Counted from the first letter of the stretch, positions 17,792 to 29,629 are shown. The stretch is 64,000 nucleotides of DNA from Catenuloplanes niger (GCF_031458255.1 NZ_JAVDYC010000001.1:9472501-9536500), one strand, 5' to 3'. Numbers and translations are program-made. The notes: a model not told the origin generated them from the letters alone.

Positions 17792-17805
17792 TGGGAGCGA
17801 TCCCA
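17792..17805. promoter_or_regulatory. LacI-type operator resembling the CebR box
   Basis: TGGGAGCGATCCCA differs at one base from TGGGAGCGCTCCCA, the known binding site of the cellobiose repressor CebR in streptomycetes. It lies in the 314-bp region between the deformylase and DUF5999 genes, about 145 bp before the latter. Confidence 0.45.
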
Positions 17806-17950
17806 ACCGTCCGGGCTGATGTAGATCAGCCGAACGGAGGATTCACGTTCATTCGCGCGCCGCACGCTCGGCGGTGCGCTACCGCCTTGGTAATGTGCAT
17901 CACCGGGCATGTGAAACATGCCACAGGAAACCCCCGGACCGGAGACCCCG

Positions 17951-18151
17951 ATGTGCCAGCACCAATGCCCCTGTCCGACCTCTGATGCCACCGATCGGGA
18001 GGCCGCGAAGGTGATCGCGTCCTTCCCGGAGCAGGGCTGGAGCCTGCTCTGCAACGGTGTCATCGTCTTCGAGGACACGGGCGAACTGCTGCCGGACGGC
18101 AGCTGCATCGAGCCCCACCGCGGCCCCGCGCGGCACGCCCTGGCGGCTTGA
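17951..18151 (+). CDS. DUF5999 family protein
   Basis: 66 residues starting MCQHQCPCPTSD and continuing REAAKVIASFPEQGWSLLCNGVIVFEDTGELLPDG. This is the conserved actinobacterial DUF5999 family, small cytosolic proteins with a Cys/His cluster at the N-terminus (Cys2, His4, Cys6, Cys8), perhaps a metal site. Function is unknown. The ATG at 17951 gives the family's standard N-terminus; an upstream in-frame ATG at 17918 would add 11 residues not typical of it. Confidence 0.85.
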   Translation: MCQHQCPCPTSDATDREAAKVIASFPEQGWSLLCNGVIVFEDTGELLPDGSCIEPHRGPARHALAA

Positions 18152-18217
18152 TCCCCACTCAGCCGGACGTCAACGACGCCACTCCGGCGGTGACCTCACC
18201 GGGTCACTTCTCGTAAC

Positions 18218-18314
18218 GCACCGTACCGGTGCGGCTCAGCGTCGAGCTGTCTCTCCGTAACCAATCGGCCGTCTGCCGACGGCCGGTCCGGCGAGTGACG
18301 CCTCCGCACGGAGG
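18218..18314. other. Run of three short hairpins downstream of DUF5999
   Basis: GCACCG-TA-CGGTGC, then CGGCCGTC-tgcc-GACGGCCG, then CCTCCG-ca-CGGAGG follow one another. The stretch 18152-18357 holds no gene; these dyads may help end transcription or protect RNA. Confidence 0.4.
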
Positions 18315-18357
18315 ACCCCCGGACCGGCGCCGGAGACCGCCACACCACCGTCATCCG

Positions 18358-18399
18358 CATGCGAGAAGCCGGGCAGCGTACTGCCCGGCTTCTCGCATG
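18358..18399. terminator. Bidirectional terminator hairpin
   Basis: A perfect 19-bp stem (CATGCGAGAAGCCGGGCAG with its complement) closes a CGTA loop. It lies between the convergent DUF5999 and gcvP genes, ending seven bases from the gcvP stop codon, so it can terminate both. Confidence 0.9.
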
Positions 18400-18406
18400 T
18401 CCGGCG

Positions 18407-21235
<2,829 letters not shown>

Positions 21236-21299
21236 GCGGCTCCTCGGGCGAAGAGGTCGACGGAATCAACCTCCCCCTCTGTCGCACGGCGGAGCCATG

Positions 21300-21395
21300 C
21301 TTCAGAGTCGCCTGCCCGTACGGTCCTTTTGCCTGAGAGGTTCCGGGGAGGATTTGCCCCTTCGGCGCCCGAGAAGTCGAGTCTCTCCCGTACGG
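21300..21395 (-). ncRNA. Glycine riboswitch upstream of gcvP
   Basis: Read on the minus strand, the leader has the conserved series GGGAGAGAC, CGCCGAAGGGGCAA, GGAACCTCTCAGGCAAAAGGACCG and a trailing ACTCTGAAG. This matches the gcvT-type glycine aptamer. The arms CCGTACGG at both ends can close the outer stem. Only one aptamer is evident. Downstream, CTCTG and CAGAG flank a possible expression-platform hairpin before the gcvP ribosome site. Confidence 0.92.
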
Positions 21396-21601
21396 ATGAT
21401 GCCGGCACCGCCAACGGTAGCAGTGATCATGTTTCGGGCCGATCTCGGCGGCGGTCCGGGCCCTTCGGCGCTTGCGGACGACTGCTCGACGACTACACGT
21501 TGACGCCGGAACCGGCCGGATGTTTCCATTTTCTCGCGTTTAGCATTATCGCAGGTTAAACGGGTGCAAACAGGCGGAAAACCACACGCTCGGGGGCGCG
21601 T

Positions 21602-22399
21602 TTGAGCATCGGTGATGCCCGGAACGGACTCGTGCTGAGCGTGCGGCAGGTCACGGTCGCGGGCGGCGGCGACCGGCCCGCGCTGTGCGAGGTCTCGTTC
21701 GACCTGCCGGCCGGCGCCGTCCTCGGCGTGGCCGGCGAGCCCGGCAGCGGCCGCAGCACCCTCACCCGCGTGCTCACCGGCGACCACGTCGAGCACACCG
21801 GCACGGTCACGCTCCGGCCGCGGGACGACGGCCCCGAGATCGTGCTGCGCGCGGACACGCCCCGGCCCAGCCGGGCGGAACGGCTGGCCGCCGCGTCGCC
21901 GCGCGTCCTGGACGCCGCCGACCCGGTGCTCACGCCCCGGCAGCGGCACGCGGACGTGCTGGTCATCGATGACGCGCCGGCCTCCTCCGCGGCCGCGCTG
22001 GCCCGGCTGCGCGACCGGTACGGGTTCGCGATCGTGGTCACCTGCACCGATCCGGCCGCGCTGCGCGGCGTCGCGGACGAGGTCGCGGTGCTCTACGGCG
22101 GGCGGATCGTCGAGCACGGCCGCGCCGAGGACGTGTGGGCCGGCCCGCACCACCCGCACACGATCGACCTGTTCGCCGGCGCGCGGTCCGGGGCCACGCC
22201 GGCGAGTGAACCGGGCTGCCCCTACCGCGCGCGGTGCGCGTACCGGATGGGGGTGTGTGACGACACGGATCCCGCGCTGGACCTGGTCACCGTGGGCGAC
22301 GGCGGCACCACGATGACCGCGTGCCTGCAGTACGACCGCGACGTGCCCGACCCGGCGCTGCTGGCCGCCTCGGGTCGAGTCGTCGTACCGCAGGGTTAG
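21602..22399 (+). CDS. Degenerate oligopeptide-type ABC transporter ATP-binding protein
   Basis: 265 residues, probably from TTG 21602. The Walker A loop is present but altered (GEPGSGRST, with Arg for Lys), a Walker B-like strand DVLVIDDAPAS follows, and the C-terminus has the Cys-rich tail (CPYRARCAYRMGVC) of oligopeptide/dipeptide ATPases. The helical subdomain with the Q-loop and the LSGGQ signature is missing between them, and the protein is about 60 residues short of the family norm. No permease genes adjoin it. It is unlikely to work as a normal transporter ATPase and may be a decaying remnant or a regulatory paralogue. Confidence 0.7.
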   Translation: MSIGDARNGLVLSVRQVTVAGGGDRPALCEVSFDLPAGAVLGVAGEPGSGRSTLTRVLTGDHVEHTGTVTLRPRDDGPEIVLRADTPRPSRAERLAAASPRVLDAADPVLTPRQRHADVLVIDDAPASSAAALARLRDRYGFAIVVTCTDPAALRGVADEVAVLYGGRIVEHGRAEDVWAGPHHPHTIDLFAGARSGATPASEPGCPYRARCAYRMGVCDDTDPALDLVTVGDGGTTMTACLQYDRDVPDPALLAASGRVVVPQG

Positions 22400-22409
22400 G
22401 CTCACCGGC

Positions 22410-23408
22410 GTGACGACGTACAACCCCGCAAGTGACCGCTACCGGACGATGACCTACCGGCGTTCCGGCCGCAGTGGGCTGAAGCTGCCCGCGATCTCGC
22501 TCGGCCTCTGGCACAACTTCGGCGACACCCGGCCGCTGGAGACCCAGCGGGAGATCGTGCGGCGGGCGTTCGACCTCGGCGTCACCCACTTCGACCTGGC
22601 CAACAACTACGGCCCGCCGCCCGGCTCCGCCGAGTCGAACTTCGGCCGGCTCCTCGCCACCGACCTCAAGCCGTACCGGGACGAGATCGTCATCTCCTCC
22701 AAGGCCGGCTACCACATGTGGGACGGGCCGTACGGCGAGTGGGGCTCGCGCAAGCAGCTGGTCTCGTCGCTGGACCAGTCGCTGCGGCGGCTCGGCGTGG
22801 ACTACGTCGACATCTTCTACCACCACCGGCCGGACCCGGAGACGCCGCTCGAGGAGACCATGGCCGCGCTGGACGCGATCGTCCGCTCCGGCAAGGCGCT
22901 CTACGTCGGCATCTCCAACTACACGGCCGAGCAGACCACCCGCGCGGCCGAGATCCTGCGCTCGCTCGGCACGCCGCTGCTGATCCACCAGCCGTCGTAC
23001 TCGATGCTCAACCGCTGGATCGAGCGGGACGGCCTGCTCGACGCGCTGGAGACCGCCGGCGCCGGCTGCATCGCGTTCAGCCCGCTCCAGCAGGGCCTGC
23101 TCACCGACCGCTACCTGCGCGGCGTGCCGTCCGACTCCCGCGTCGCGACCAGCACCTTCCTGAACGAGAGCGACCTGTCCGAGGACACCATGGCCAAGGT
23201 CCGCGCGCTCAACGAGATCGCGTCCGGCCGCGGGCAGTCCCTGGCCCAGCTCGCGCTCGCCTGGGCGCTGCGCGACCCGCGGATGACCAGCCTGATCATC
23301 GGCGCGTCCAGCACCACCCAGCTGGAGACGAACATCGCGGCGCTCGGCAACCTCGCGTTCTCCGACGACGAACTCGCCGAGATCGAGAAGTACGCGGTCG
23401 ACCGTTGA
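22410..23408 (+). CDS. mgrA: Aldo/keto reductase, L-glyceraldehyde 3-phosphate reductase type
   Basis: A 332-residue NADPH-dependent reductase of the YghZ/KCNAB-like branch, which reduces L-glyceraldehyde 3-phosphate and methylglyoxal in E. coli. The catalytic tetrad is visible: Asp in FDLANNYGPPPGSAE with Tyr, Lys in VISSKAGYHMWDGPYGEWGS and His in DIFYHHRPDPETP. The C-terminal cofactor loop is IIGASSTTQLETN. GTG 22410 follows the ABC gene by ten bases. Length is normal. Confidence 0.93.
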   Translation: MTTYNPASDRYRTMTYRRSGRSGLKLPAISLGLWHNFGDTRPLETQREIVRRAFDLGVTHFDLANNYGPPPGSAESNFGRLLATDLKPYRDEIVISSKAGYHMWDGPYGEWGSRKQLVSSLDQSLRRLGVDYVDIFYHHRPDPETPLEETMAALDAIVRSGKALYVGISNYTAEQTTRAAEILRSLGTPLLIHQPSYSMLNRWIERDGLLDALETAGAGCIAFSPLQQGLLTDRYLRGVPSDSRVATSTFLNESDLSEDTMAKVRALNEIASGRGQSLAQLALAWALRDPRMTSLIIGASSTTQLETNIAALGNLAFSDDELAEIEKYAVDR

Positions 23409-23517
23409 CCCTCGACGCACCGCCCGGCTCCGGCGACGCGGTCCGCCGCGCGCCGGGGCCGGCCTGGCCCGCACTCCGGCCGGCCGGTCCCGGCCGGGGA
23501 CGCGAGGACGGCCCGGC

Positions 23518-24129
23518 ATGAGCGTGCACGCGGCCTGGGAGCGGATCGAGCGGTGGATGGCGCGACACGCGCCACGCAGCCTCGCGCTGCTGGCCCCGCC
23601 GGCCACCCCGGCCGACATCGCAGCGCTGGACGCCGTGCTCCGCTTCGAGACGCCGCCCGCGCTCGCCGAGTCGCTGCGCCGGCACAACGGGCTGACCGGC
23701 CGGGCCAACCTGTTCCCGGACGCCGCGCCGCTGTCCGCGACCTCGATCGCGGAGCACTACGAGACGTGCATGGACGTCGCGGAGGACGTCAACGGCTTCG
23801 ACCCCGACCCGGAGACCGGCGAGCCGTGGTGGGACCCGTGGTGGGTGCCGTTCTGCGCGGACAACGGCGACGCGCTCGTCGTCGACCTGCGCCCCGGTCC
23901 CGGCCACGGCCGCCTCGGCATGGCCCGGCACGCGGCCGGCGGCGACTTCACCGACGGCTACCCGCCGCTCGGCCCGTACCTGACCGCGATCGCGGACACG
24001 CTCGACCACGGCGGCACGGTCGGCTCCCGGCACCCGTACCTCACGGTCGACGACGAGCTCTGGTGGAGCCTGCCCGGCGGGACCGGCCTGAACGGCACGC
24101 CGCTGCGCCCGGCGCCACGACTGCGCTAG
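23518..24129 (+). CDS. SMI1/KNR4 (SUKH) family protein
   Basis: 203 residues with the SUKH pattern: AWERIERWMARHAP at the start, LPPAT-like segment PPATPADIAALDAVLRFETPPALAESLRRHNGL, and a Trp-rich core WWDPWWVPFCADNGDALVVDL. Family members bind and neutralise toxins or serve as cell-wall regulators; the role here is unknown. Its stop codon overlaps that of the convergent 57-residue gene in the four bases CTAG. Confidence 0.85.
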   Translation: MSVHAAWERIERWMARHAPRSLALLAPPATPADIAALDAVLRFETPPALAESLRRHNGLTGRANLFPDAAPLSATSIAEHYETCMDVAEDVNGFDPDPETGEPWWDPWWVPFCADNGDALVVDLRPGPGHGRLGMARHAAGGDFTDGYPPLGPYLTAIADTLDHGGTVGSRHPYLTVDDELWWSLPGGTGLNGTPLRPAPRLR

Positions 24130-24299
24130 GACTTGCCCAGGACCCGGCGGACGGCGGCCAGCAGGTCACGCTCGAACGCGGCCACCTGACCGTCGTGCAG
24201 GCCGGTGCGGTAGTCCGGGTCACCGGTGCGGGTCTCGTCGCGGACACCGTTCAGGCCGTCGGTGTGGCCGTCGGCGTACGCGGTCAGGGCTTCGTCCAT
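24126..24299 (-). CDS. Small acidic protein of unknown function
   Basis: 57 residues. ATG 24299 has a perfect AGGAGG four to five bases upstream, which decides the start. The protein has two related turns, YADGHTDGLNGVRD and YRTGLHDGQVAAFERD, so it may be a small repeat of a Tyr-x-x-Gly-x-x-Asp-Gly unit. No membrane segment. It converges with the SUKH gene with overlapping stop codons. Function unknown. Confidence 0.6.
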   Translation of the reverse strand: MDEALTAYADGHTDGLNGVRDETRTGDPDYRTGLHDGQVAAFERDLLAAVRRVLGKS

Positions 24300-24353
24300 G
24301 GGGTCCTCCTGTGCAGACACGAGCAGTACCCTCACACGCCGGAAAACCCCTGG

Positions 24354-25283
24354 TCACTGGCCGTTCGGCCAGCCGCGCTGTCGGCTATCTTCCTTGGTGA
24401 TCAAGCCACTACGCTCCGCCGCCGGCCGGAACACCTCCACGCACCACCGCCGGAACGAGGTCGGCCCGGTCGTCGCCGGCGTCCGGGACACGCCCGCGTC
24501 CAGGCCGTCGTTCTTGGCCAGCGCCATGTCGAGCAGGCTCCGCGCCATCGGCTCGGTGTTCCCGGCGCGCGTCATGGCCGCCACGAACGCGTCCCCCGGC
24601 ACCCGCTCGTAGCGGACCGGCCGGCCCAGCACGTCACCGACGATCGCGGCGATCCCGTCGAACGTCAGATCCTCCGGGCCGAGCACCGGCACCTCGGCCC
24701 GCCCGCCCCACGAGCCGTCACGCAGCAACCGGACCGCGGCCGCGGCGACGTCCCGCGTGGCCACGTGCGGCATCGCCAGGTCCGGCCGGTGCGGACCGCG
24801 GAACACGCCGTCCGTGGTGATCGGCACGACGTGCCGCAGCAGATTGTCCATGAAGGACGACATGACCAGCGCACGGTACGCCGCGGCGGTCCCGGCGATC
24901 AGGTCGTCCATCGCGTGCGTGGCGGTGACGCGGCCGGCCCGCGCGGCAACCGGCGTGCCGCGCCCGAGCGCGGAGACCGCGACCACCCGCCGGCCCGCGA
25001 ACGCGTCCAGCACCGGCCGCGCGAACCCGGCGAACGCCTCGGACACGGACGCGGCCGCCGGACTCGGTGGCACCAGCCAGAACACGGTGTCCGCGCCGTC
25101 GACGGCCGCGGCCATGACGTCCGGATCGCCGTGCGAGCCGGTCACCACCTCGGCGCGCTCGGCGACGCCCGGCGCCAGCCGGGCCGGATCGCGGGCGACC
25201 ACCCGGAATCGCACGTCCGCGTCGATCAGCTCGCGCACCACGTGCGCGCCGATCTGGCCGGTGGGCGCGGTGACTACGATCAT
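24354..25283 (-). CDS. NmrA-family NAD(P)-binding protein
   Basis: 309 residues. The N-terminus [20 protein letters not shown] is the dinucleotide-binding loop of the NmrA/quinone-reductase type, and [18 protein letters not shown] follows as in the family. The last ~50 residues contain a long helix-rich extension ([16 protein letters not shown]). Likely NADPH-dependent, with an unknown quinone-like or ketone substrate. ATG 25283 is chosen, directly before the Rossmann strand. It diverges from a LysR regulator 97 bases away, the classic layout of a regulator and its target. Confidence 0.85.
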   Translation of the reverse strand: MIVVTAPTGQIGAHVVRELIDADVRFRVVARDPARLAPGVAERAEVVTGSHGDPDVMAAAVDGADTVFWLVPPSPAAASVSEAFAGFARPVLDAFAGRRVVAVSALGRGTPVAARAGRVTATHAMDDLIAGTAAAYRALVMSSFMDNLLRHVVPITTDGVFRGPHRPDLAMPHVATRDVAAAAVRLLRDGSWGGRAEVPVLGPEDLTFDGIAAIVGDVLGRPVRYERVPGDAFVAAMTRAGNTEPMARSLLDMALAKNDGLDAGVSRTPATTGPTSFRRWCVEVFRPAAERSGLITKEDSRQRGWPNGQ

Positions 25284-25380
25284 CGTTCTCTTCCTTCGTG
25301 CGGCATCGACCCGTTCAGTCAAGACCCACACCCCCGCGGTACGGAAAGACCGGCTGCGTTCCGATTGATACCGTGCGGAT

Positions 25381-26469
25381 ATGAGTGGCCTGGAGACCCG
25401 GCAGCTGAGGTACTTCGTCGCCGTGGCCGAGGAACGGCACTTCGGCCGCGCCGCCGAACGGCTGGGCATGGCACAGCCACCGCTGTCCCGCGCGATCCGC
25501 GACCTGGAACGCCAGCTCGGCGTCCCGCTGCTGACCCGCACCACCCGCCGGGTCACGCTGACACCGGCCGGCGAGACGCTGCTGACCGACGCGCGGGTGG
25601 CGCTGGACGCGGTCGCGACCGCGGAACACCGCGCCCGCCGGGCCGGCCGGCCCGGACTGCGCCTCGCCCTCAAGGCCGACTACGACGGCGGCCTGCTGCC
25701 CACGATCCTGGACGCCTACGCCACGAACGCGGCGCGGCCGTCCGGCACCCCGGCCGTGCCCCCACGACGGCCCGGCCACCAACCCGCGCCGGGCCCGCGG
25801 ACCGAAACGCCGCCGAGTGCGGCGGTCGAGGCGCGGCCCGGTGCGGCGGTCGAAGCGCCGCCCGGTGCGCGGGCCGAAACGTCGCCGGGAGCGGCGGTCG
25901 AGGCGCCGCCGCACGCGCCGGTGGCGTCGTTGCTCGGCGCGCCGGTGGCGTCGTTGCTCGGCGGGCCGGTGGAGTTGTTGCTCGGCGGGCCGGGAGAGCA
26001 GGAGCGGGCGCTGCGCGACGGCCGGGCCGACGTGGCGTTGCTGCCCGGGCCGTTCGACGCCGCCGGCCTGGACTCCGAACTGCTGCTGACCGGCCCGACC
26101 GTGGTGGCGCTCGCCGCAGCCGATCCACTCGCCGCACGCACGGTCATCCGCCTCCCCGACCTGACCGGCCGCCTCCTCCCCTACGGCTCACCGGCCGAAC
26201 GGGGCCGGGTCGCGCCACCGCCCGCGGACCGGCTCCGCGACCTCTCGCAGATCTTCAACCTGGTCGAGGTCGGCAGCGCGGTCTGGTTCCTGCCCGAGTG
26301 GGTGGCCGGGCGCTTCCCCCGGCCGGGCATCGCCTACCGCCCGGTACCGGACCTGGACCCGGTACCGCTCTCGGTGGTCTGGCCGGCCACGTCGCGATCG
26401 CCGGCGGTAGCCGCCTTCGTCCGCGCGGCCCGCGACGTCGCCGAATCCCACCCCGTCCCCGCGATCTAG
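25381..26469 (+). CDS. LysR family transcriptional regulator with a low-complexity insert
   Basis: 362 residues, about 60 longer than typical LysR proteins. Residues 1-62 form the winged helix-turn-helix ([31 protein letters not shown]). The effector-binding domain starts normally ([23 protein letters not shown]), is interrupted by a Pro/Ala-rich repeat insert at about residues 118-205, then resumes with [25 protein letters not shown]. The insert seems to have grown from copies of the local Val-Glu/Ala-x-Leu-Leu-Gly-Gly-Pro sequence. It probably controls the divergent NmrA gene. Confidence 0.88.
   Translation: MSGLETRQLRYFVAVAEERHFGRAAERLGMAQPPLSRAIRDLERQLGVPLLTRTTRRVTLTPAGETLLTDARVALDAVATAEHRARRAGRPGLRLALKADYDGGLLPTILDAYATNAARPSGTPAVPPRRPGHQPAPGPRTETPPSAAVEARPGAAVEAPPGARAETSPGAAVEAPPHAPVASLLGAPVASLLGGPVELLLGGPGEQERALRDGRADVALLPGPFDAAGLDSELLLTGPTVVALAAADPLAARTVIRLPDLTGRLLPYGSPAERGRVAPPPADRLRDLSQIFNLVEVGSAVWFLPEWVAGRFPRPGIAYRPVPDLDPVPLSVVWPATSRSPAVAAFVRAARDVAESHPVPAI
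25800..25990. repeat. Degenerate in-frame repeats in the LysR gene
   Basis: Repeated segments encode AAVEAPPGA-like nonapeptides followed by [16 protein letters not shown] copies. They make up the insert in the effector-binding domain. Confidence 0.75.
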
Positions 26470-26980
26470 CACCGCCGCGGGTCACCAGCGCCCTCCGTCA
26501 CCACCGAGTCCCGCCCGGCCACCGTCGTGGATCGGCACCACGGTCATGCCCCCGTCGCGGCGTTGCCGCGCTCCGGCCGGCCTCCGAGGATGCAGCCTCG
26601 CCCACGCGACGGCGGCCTCCGTCGAGCCCTGCACAGCGCCTATCGCATCCTAGGAGGCTGGATTGATTCCTCGAGCGAGGGAAGCGGATCGCCTGGCCGC
26701 GCCGAGCCCTGCGCGGTCAGGTTCGCGCTGCTACCAGCGCGAACCGCGAGCAACGCGAACCGCATCGCGCTGCTCGCGGCCCTGCGGTTTGGGAAGTCCT
26801 TCGACGCCGGGCGAGATGCTTCCGGCCGGGCGAACGCGAGCAGCGCGGGCCGCGTCACGCTGACACCAGCGCGGCCCGTAAGCGATGCGGGGCGGCATCG
26901 GTGCCGAACCGGACTCGCCGAAGTCTGCACATCCTCAGATCGATGAGGCAGGGCGCCTCGGGACGCTACGCGCCGGGCTC
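26470..26980. other. Intergenic stretch without a convincing gene
   Basis: About 510 bases between LysR and the TspO-like gene. Open frames on both strands lack family features and good starts. It contains an imperfect inverted repeat CGCGAGCA ... TGCTCGCG (about 26745-26780) and several GCGAACCGC/AGCGCGG echoes. Confidence 0.4.
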
Positions 26981-27799
26981 TCATGGAGTCCGGCTTCGGC
27001 GCCGGGCGTCTCGGTCAAGGTGCCGCCGGCGCCGAGCGTCGAGGTGCCGCAGGCGCCGGGTGCCGGTGCCGGTGCCGGTGCCGGAAAGGGTGGAGGCGTG
27101 GGCGGCGGCGAGGGCGACCGTGGTGGCGCCGAGTGCGGCGGCGAGGCGGACCGGGCGCGGGCGGGAGCCGGTGAGCGCGGTGGTGAGCAGGCCCCAGCCG
27201 GCGGCGAGGGCGAACGGCAGTGCGCCGCGCCGGCTGGCGGCGACCCCGGTCGCCAGCGCGGTGGACGCGGCGAGCAGACCGGCCGCGCACGCGGCCACCG
27301 TACCGTGGGAGGGTTTTCCGGGAACCGTGACCGCGGCGATGTTGACGGTGCTGGCCAGCGCGGTCCAGCCGAGGAGCAGCCCGGTGCTCGCCGGTGTCAG
27401 GGCCAGCGCGCCGCGGGCCGGGCCGGCGTCCTGCAGCCGGATGTGCGCGGTCGCGGCGCACGCGGTGGCCAGCGGCAGCAGGTATGGCGTGTAGCGGAAC
27501 CGGTCACTCTGTGCCGCGACCGACCAGGCCGTGTTCGCGGCGTACGCGGCGGCCAGCGGCCATCCGGCGCGCCGGCTGACCGGGTCACCCCGGCCGGTCG
27601 CGCGACACTGCGCGACGGTCGACGCGGCGGCGCCGGCGAAGATCGGCGCCCAGACCCAGAAGGCGTACGCCGGAGGTGTGATCACCGTGTCGTACCGGCG
27701 GGTCTGCTCGCCGGCGCCGAAGACCGCGCCGAGCGTGGGCGTGGCCACGAACGCGCCGGTGGCGGCGGCGAGGGCCAGTGAGCGGATGCGGTCGTCCAT
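26981..27799 (-). CDS. TspO/MBR-like polytopic membrane protein
   Basis: 272 residues with about seven or eight hydrophobic helices. The segment TVITPPAYAFWVWAPIFAGA and the later NTAWSVAAQSD recall TspO/MBR-related proteins, but the typical Trp-rich signature is weak, so the family call is tentative. The last ~40 residues are a basic tail with SGTGTGTGT and RRRHLDRDARRR repeats. It diverges from a MarR regulator with a palindromic operator between them and is probably its target. Confidence 0.55.
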   Translation of the reverse strand: MDDRIRSLALAAATGAFVATPTLGAVFGAGEQTRRYDTVITPPAYAFWVWAPIFAGAAASTVAQCRATGRGDPVSRRAGWPLAAAYAANTAWSVAAQSDRFRYTPYLLPLATACAATAHIRLQDAGPARGALALTPASTGLLLGWTALASTVNIAAVTVPGKPSHGTVAACAAGLLAASTALATGVAASRRGALPFALAAGWGLLTTALTGSRPRPVRLAAALGATTVALAAAHASTLSGTGTGTGTRRLRHLDARRRRHLDRDARRRSRTP

Positions 27800-27820
27800 G
27801 GATACCTCACATCGTCGGTA

Positions 27821-27835
27821 GCTTAGTTTCTAAGC
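27821..27835. promoter_or_regulatory. Candidate MarR operator
   Basis: The palindrome GCTTAG-TTT-CTAAGC lies between the divergent TspO-like and MarR genes. A TATGCT box at 27841-27846 follows it directly, so a bound repressor would cover the promoter. Confidence 0.65.
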
Positions 27836-27853
27836 CATCGTATGCTCTTCCGC

Positions 27854-28300
27854 ATGTCTGAGCATCCGCCCGCCACGGACGATCTGGCGTGGGCCGTGCA
27901 CCACCTCGCCGTCGCCGCCGCCGAACTCGACGCGGCCATCGCCCGCCGGATGGGTCTGACCGGGGGTGACTACCTCGCGCTCAAACACCTGTCGATCTCC
28001 GGCGACCCGATGGGACCGGTCGAGCTCGGCCGGCTGCTCGGCATCACGTCCGGCGCCGCGACCGGCCTGGTCGACCGCCTGGAACGGCACGGCCTCGCGG
28101 AACGGCGACCGCATCCGACCGATCGCCGCCGGCAGACCGTGGTGATCACGCCGCACGCACGGCAGCGCCTGGTCGACGAACTCCGACCACTCGCGGACGA
28201 CATCGCCGGGGCCTCGGCCGCACTCACCGGTCCGCAGCGTCGCACCGTGACGGACACCCTCGGCCGGCTCGCCGACCTGCACCGCCGCCACGCGCGCTGA
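27854..28300 (+). CDS. MarR family transcriptional regulator
   Basis: 148 residues from ATG 27854 (MSEHPPATDDLAW); an ATG at 27842 would add four residues. The winged helix-turn-helix is PVELGRLLGITSGAATGLVDRLERHGLAERRPHPTDRRRQTVVIT, with the DxR-type wing. The TATGCT box seven bases before the ATG and the lack of a ribosome site suggest a leaderless message. It likely represses itself and the divergent membrane protein gene through the palindrome upstream. Confidence 0.9.
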   Translation: MSEHPPATDDLAWAVHHLAVAAAELDAAIARRMGLTGGDYLALKHLSISGDPMGPVELGRLLGITSGAATGLVDRLERHGLAERRPHPTDRRRQTVVITPHARQRLVDELRPLADDIAGASAALTGPQRRTVTDTLGRLADLHRRHAR

Positions 28301-28574
28301 GCGCACCGCCGGGCCGGGCGGGCCCAGCGGATGCCCGAAATTCCGGGCGCACGCCGGAGAACGGCGCTCGCCGCGATCCGGCGCATGACCGAGATGGCGC
28401 ATGACCGAGGCGGCGCATGACCGAGGCGGCGACACTCGTCCGGCCTCCCGACGGACGCGCGCTCCCGGCGCGTGACCGGCGTTCGGCGCGCGTCATGCCA
28501 GCAGCACCGCCGCGTGCCGGCCCTTCCGCGCGTGCCGACGTTCCCCGTATACCGGCGTTCCCCAGTTCATGCCA

Positions 28575-28645
28575 GCCTCCCGGCGTGCGTCTGCCTCCCG
28601 GCGTGTGCCTGCCTTCCGGCGTGCGCCTACCTTCCGGTGTGCCGG
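28575..28645. repeat. 18-bp tandem repeat in an intergenic region
   Basis: Four copies of a unit like GCCTCCCGGCGTGCGTCT. The surrounding 28301-28822 holds no convincing gene, though both strands stay open through the repeat because its length is a multiple of three. Confidence 0.8.
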
Positions 28646-28822
28646 GAGACGCGGAGGCTGGCGCGAACGCACGCCGCGCAGTCGAGATCGAACCGCCGCC
28701 ACCGGAAACGGCACAGCGCGCGTGCGGAAGCCGCGGCCGAGCACACTGACGGCCGTCTCGTACCACTGTGGACCGCCCGATCCGCCCGCAGGATCGGTGA
28801 CACCCGCCGTTAGGGTCCGGGC

Positions 28823-29629
28823 ATGCCGTTGACGTTTCCCTCGCATGCCGCGCTGCCGTTGCCGTTGAAGCTGTGGCGGCCGCGCTGGTTCGACGGGGTG
28901 GCGCTGGTGGTCGGGTCGGCGTCGCCGGACCTGGCGTACGCGCTGGACGGCACCGCCCTCGAGGCGGTCAACGGCACGGCGCTCTACCAGGTGGCGCACG
29001 GACCGGCCGGGCTGCCGCTGTTCTGCCTGCCGGTGACGCTGGCGTGCGCGGTCCTGGTGCGCCGGGCCGCACCGGTCGTCGCCGCGCACCTGCCCGCGCG
29101 ACCGGTGTGGCTGGCGGCCCGCGACTACGGGGTGCTCGGTGCGAGCCGGCCGGCGTTCCTGGTCACCGTCCTGTCGGCGCTGGCCGGTGCCGCGTCCCAC
29201 CAGGGGTGGGACGCGGTCACCGACCACGCGCCGATCGCCGACCTGGCGTCGACAGTCGGTGGCGCGATCGCCGCGCTGCTGCTCGCGGTCCACATCGGGC
29301 GCCGCCGGCTGCTGCACGCCTGGCACGGTGATCCACCGGCCGTCACCACCCGGCCGGGCCTGTTCTGGGGGTCGCCGCGCTGATCGCCGTGGCCGGCGCG
29401 GCGCTCGTCTCCCGGTTGCCGGGCGCGTTCCTCGTGCACACCACGGGTGCCCGGCTGAATCGGCGTGTTCGCGCTCTCCCTCCTGGGCGCGGCCGCGCTG
29501 CACGCGGCTCTGACCCGGGTGCGACGCACGCGGCACCGATCCGGCGCGCCCTTCCGCCCCGCCCCGCCGCAGCTGACCGCACACCCGGCACCGATCCGAC
29601 CACGCACCAGCCGACCACGCCCCGACTGA
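28823..29629 (+). pseudogene. DUF4184 membrane protein gene with two compensating frameshifts
   Basis: The first 186 codons read as a DUF4184 protein: MPLTFPSHAALPLPLKLW, then VVGSASPDLAYAL and SHQGWDAVTDH, with several membrane helices. The frame ends at 29383. A G-run at 29367-29371 lacks one G: adding it yields VAALIAVAGAALVSRLPGAF in the next frame. Near 29458 one extra A returns the reading to the first frame, giving IGVFALSLLGAAALHAALTRVRR and a stop at 29627-29629. An intact gene of about 268 residues is therefore only two single-base changes away. Both are in the C-terminal membrane helices. Confidence 0.7.

Noticed and set aside
21236-21300. Second glycine aptamer in the gcvP leader
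   Set aside because: The stretch has a CTCTG/CAGAG hairpin but not the conserved GCCGAAGGGGCAA-type core, so it is better read as expression platform.
23553-26666. A 1037-codon open frame on the plus strand
   Set aside because: It crosses SUKH, NmrA and LysR genes in the wrong frame; its translation is Arg/Pro-rich noise.
26527-26984. Overlapping genes on both strands after LysR
   Set aside because: Neither translation has a recognisable fold or good start; the sequence looks like degraded or non-coding DNA.
28417-28766. Small repeat protein genes on either strand across the 18-bp repeats
   Set aside because: Both strands stay open only because the unit is a multiple of three; no ribosome site or family feature was found.
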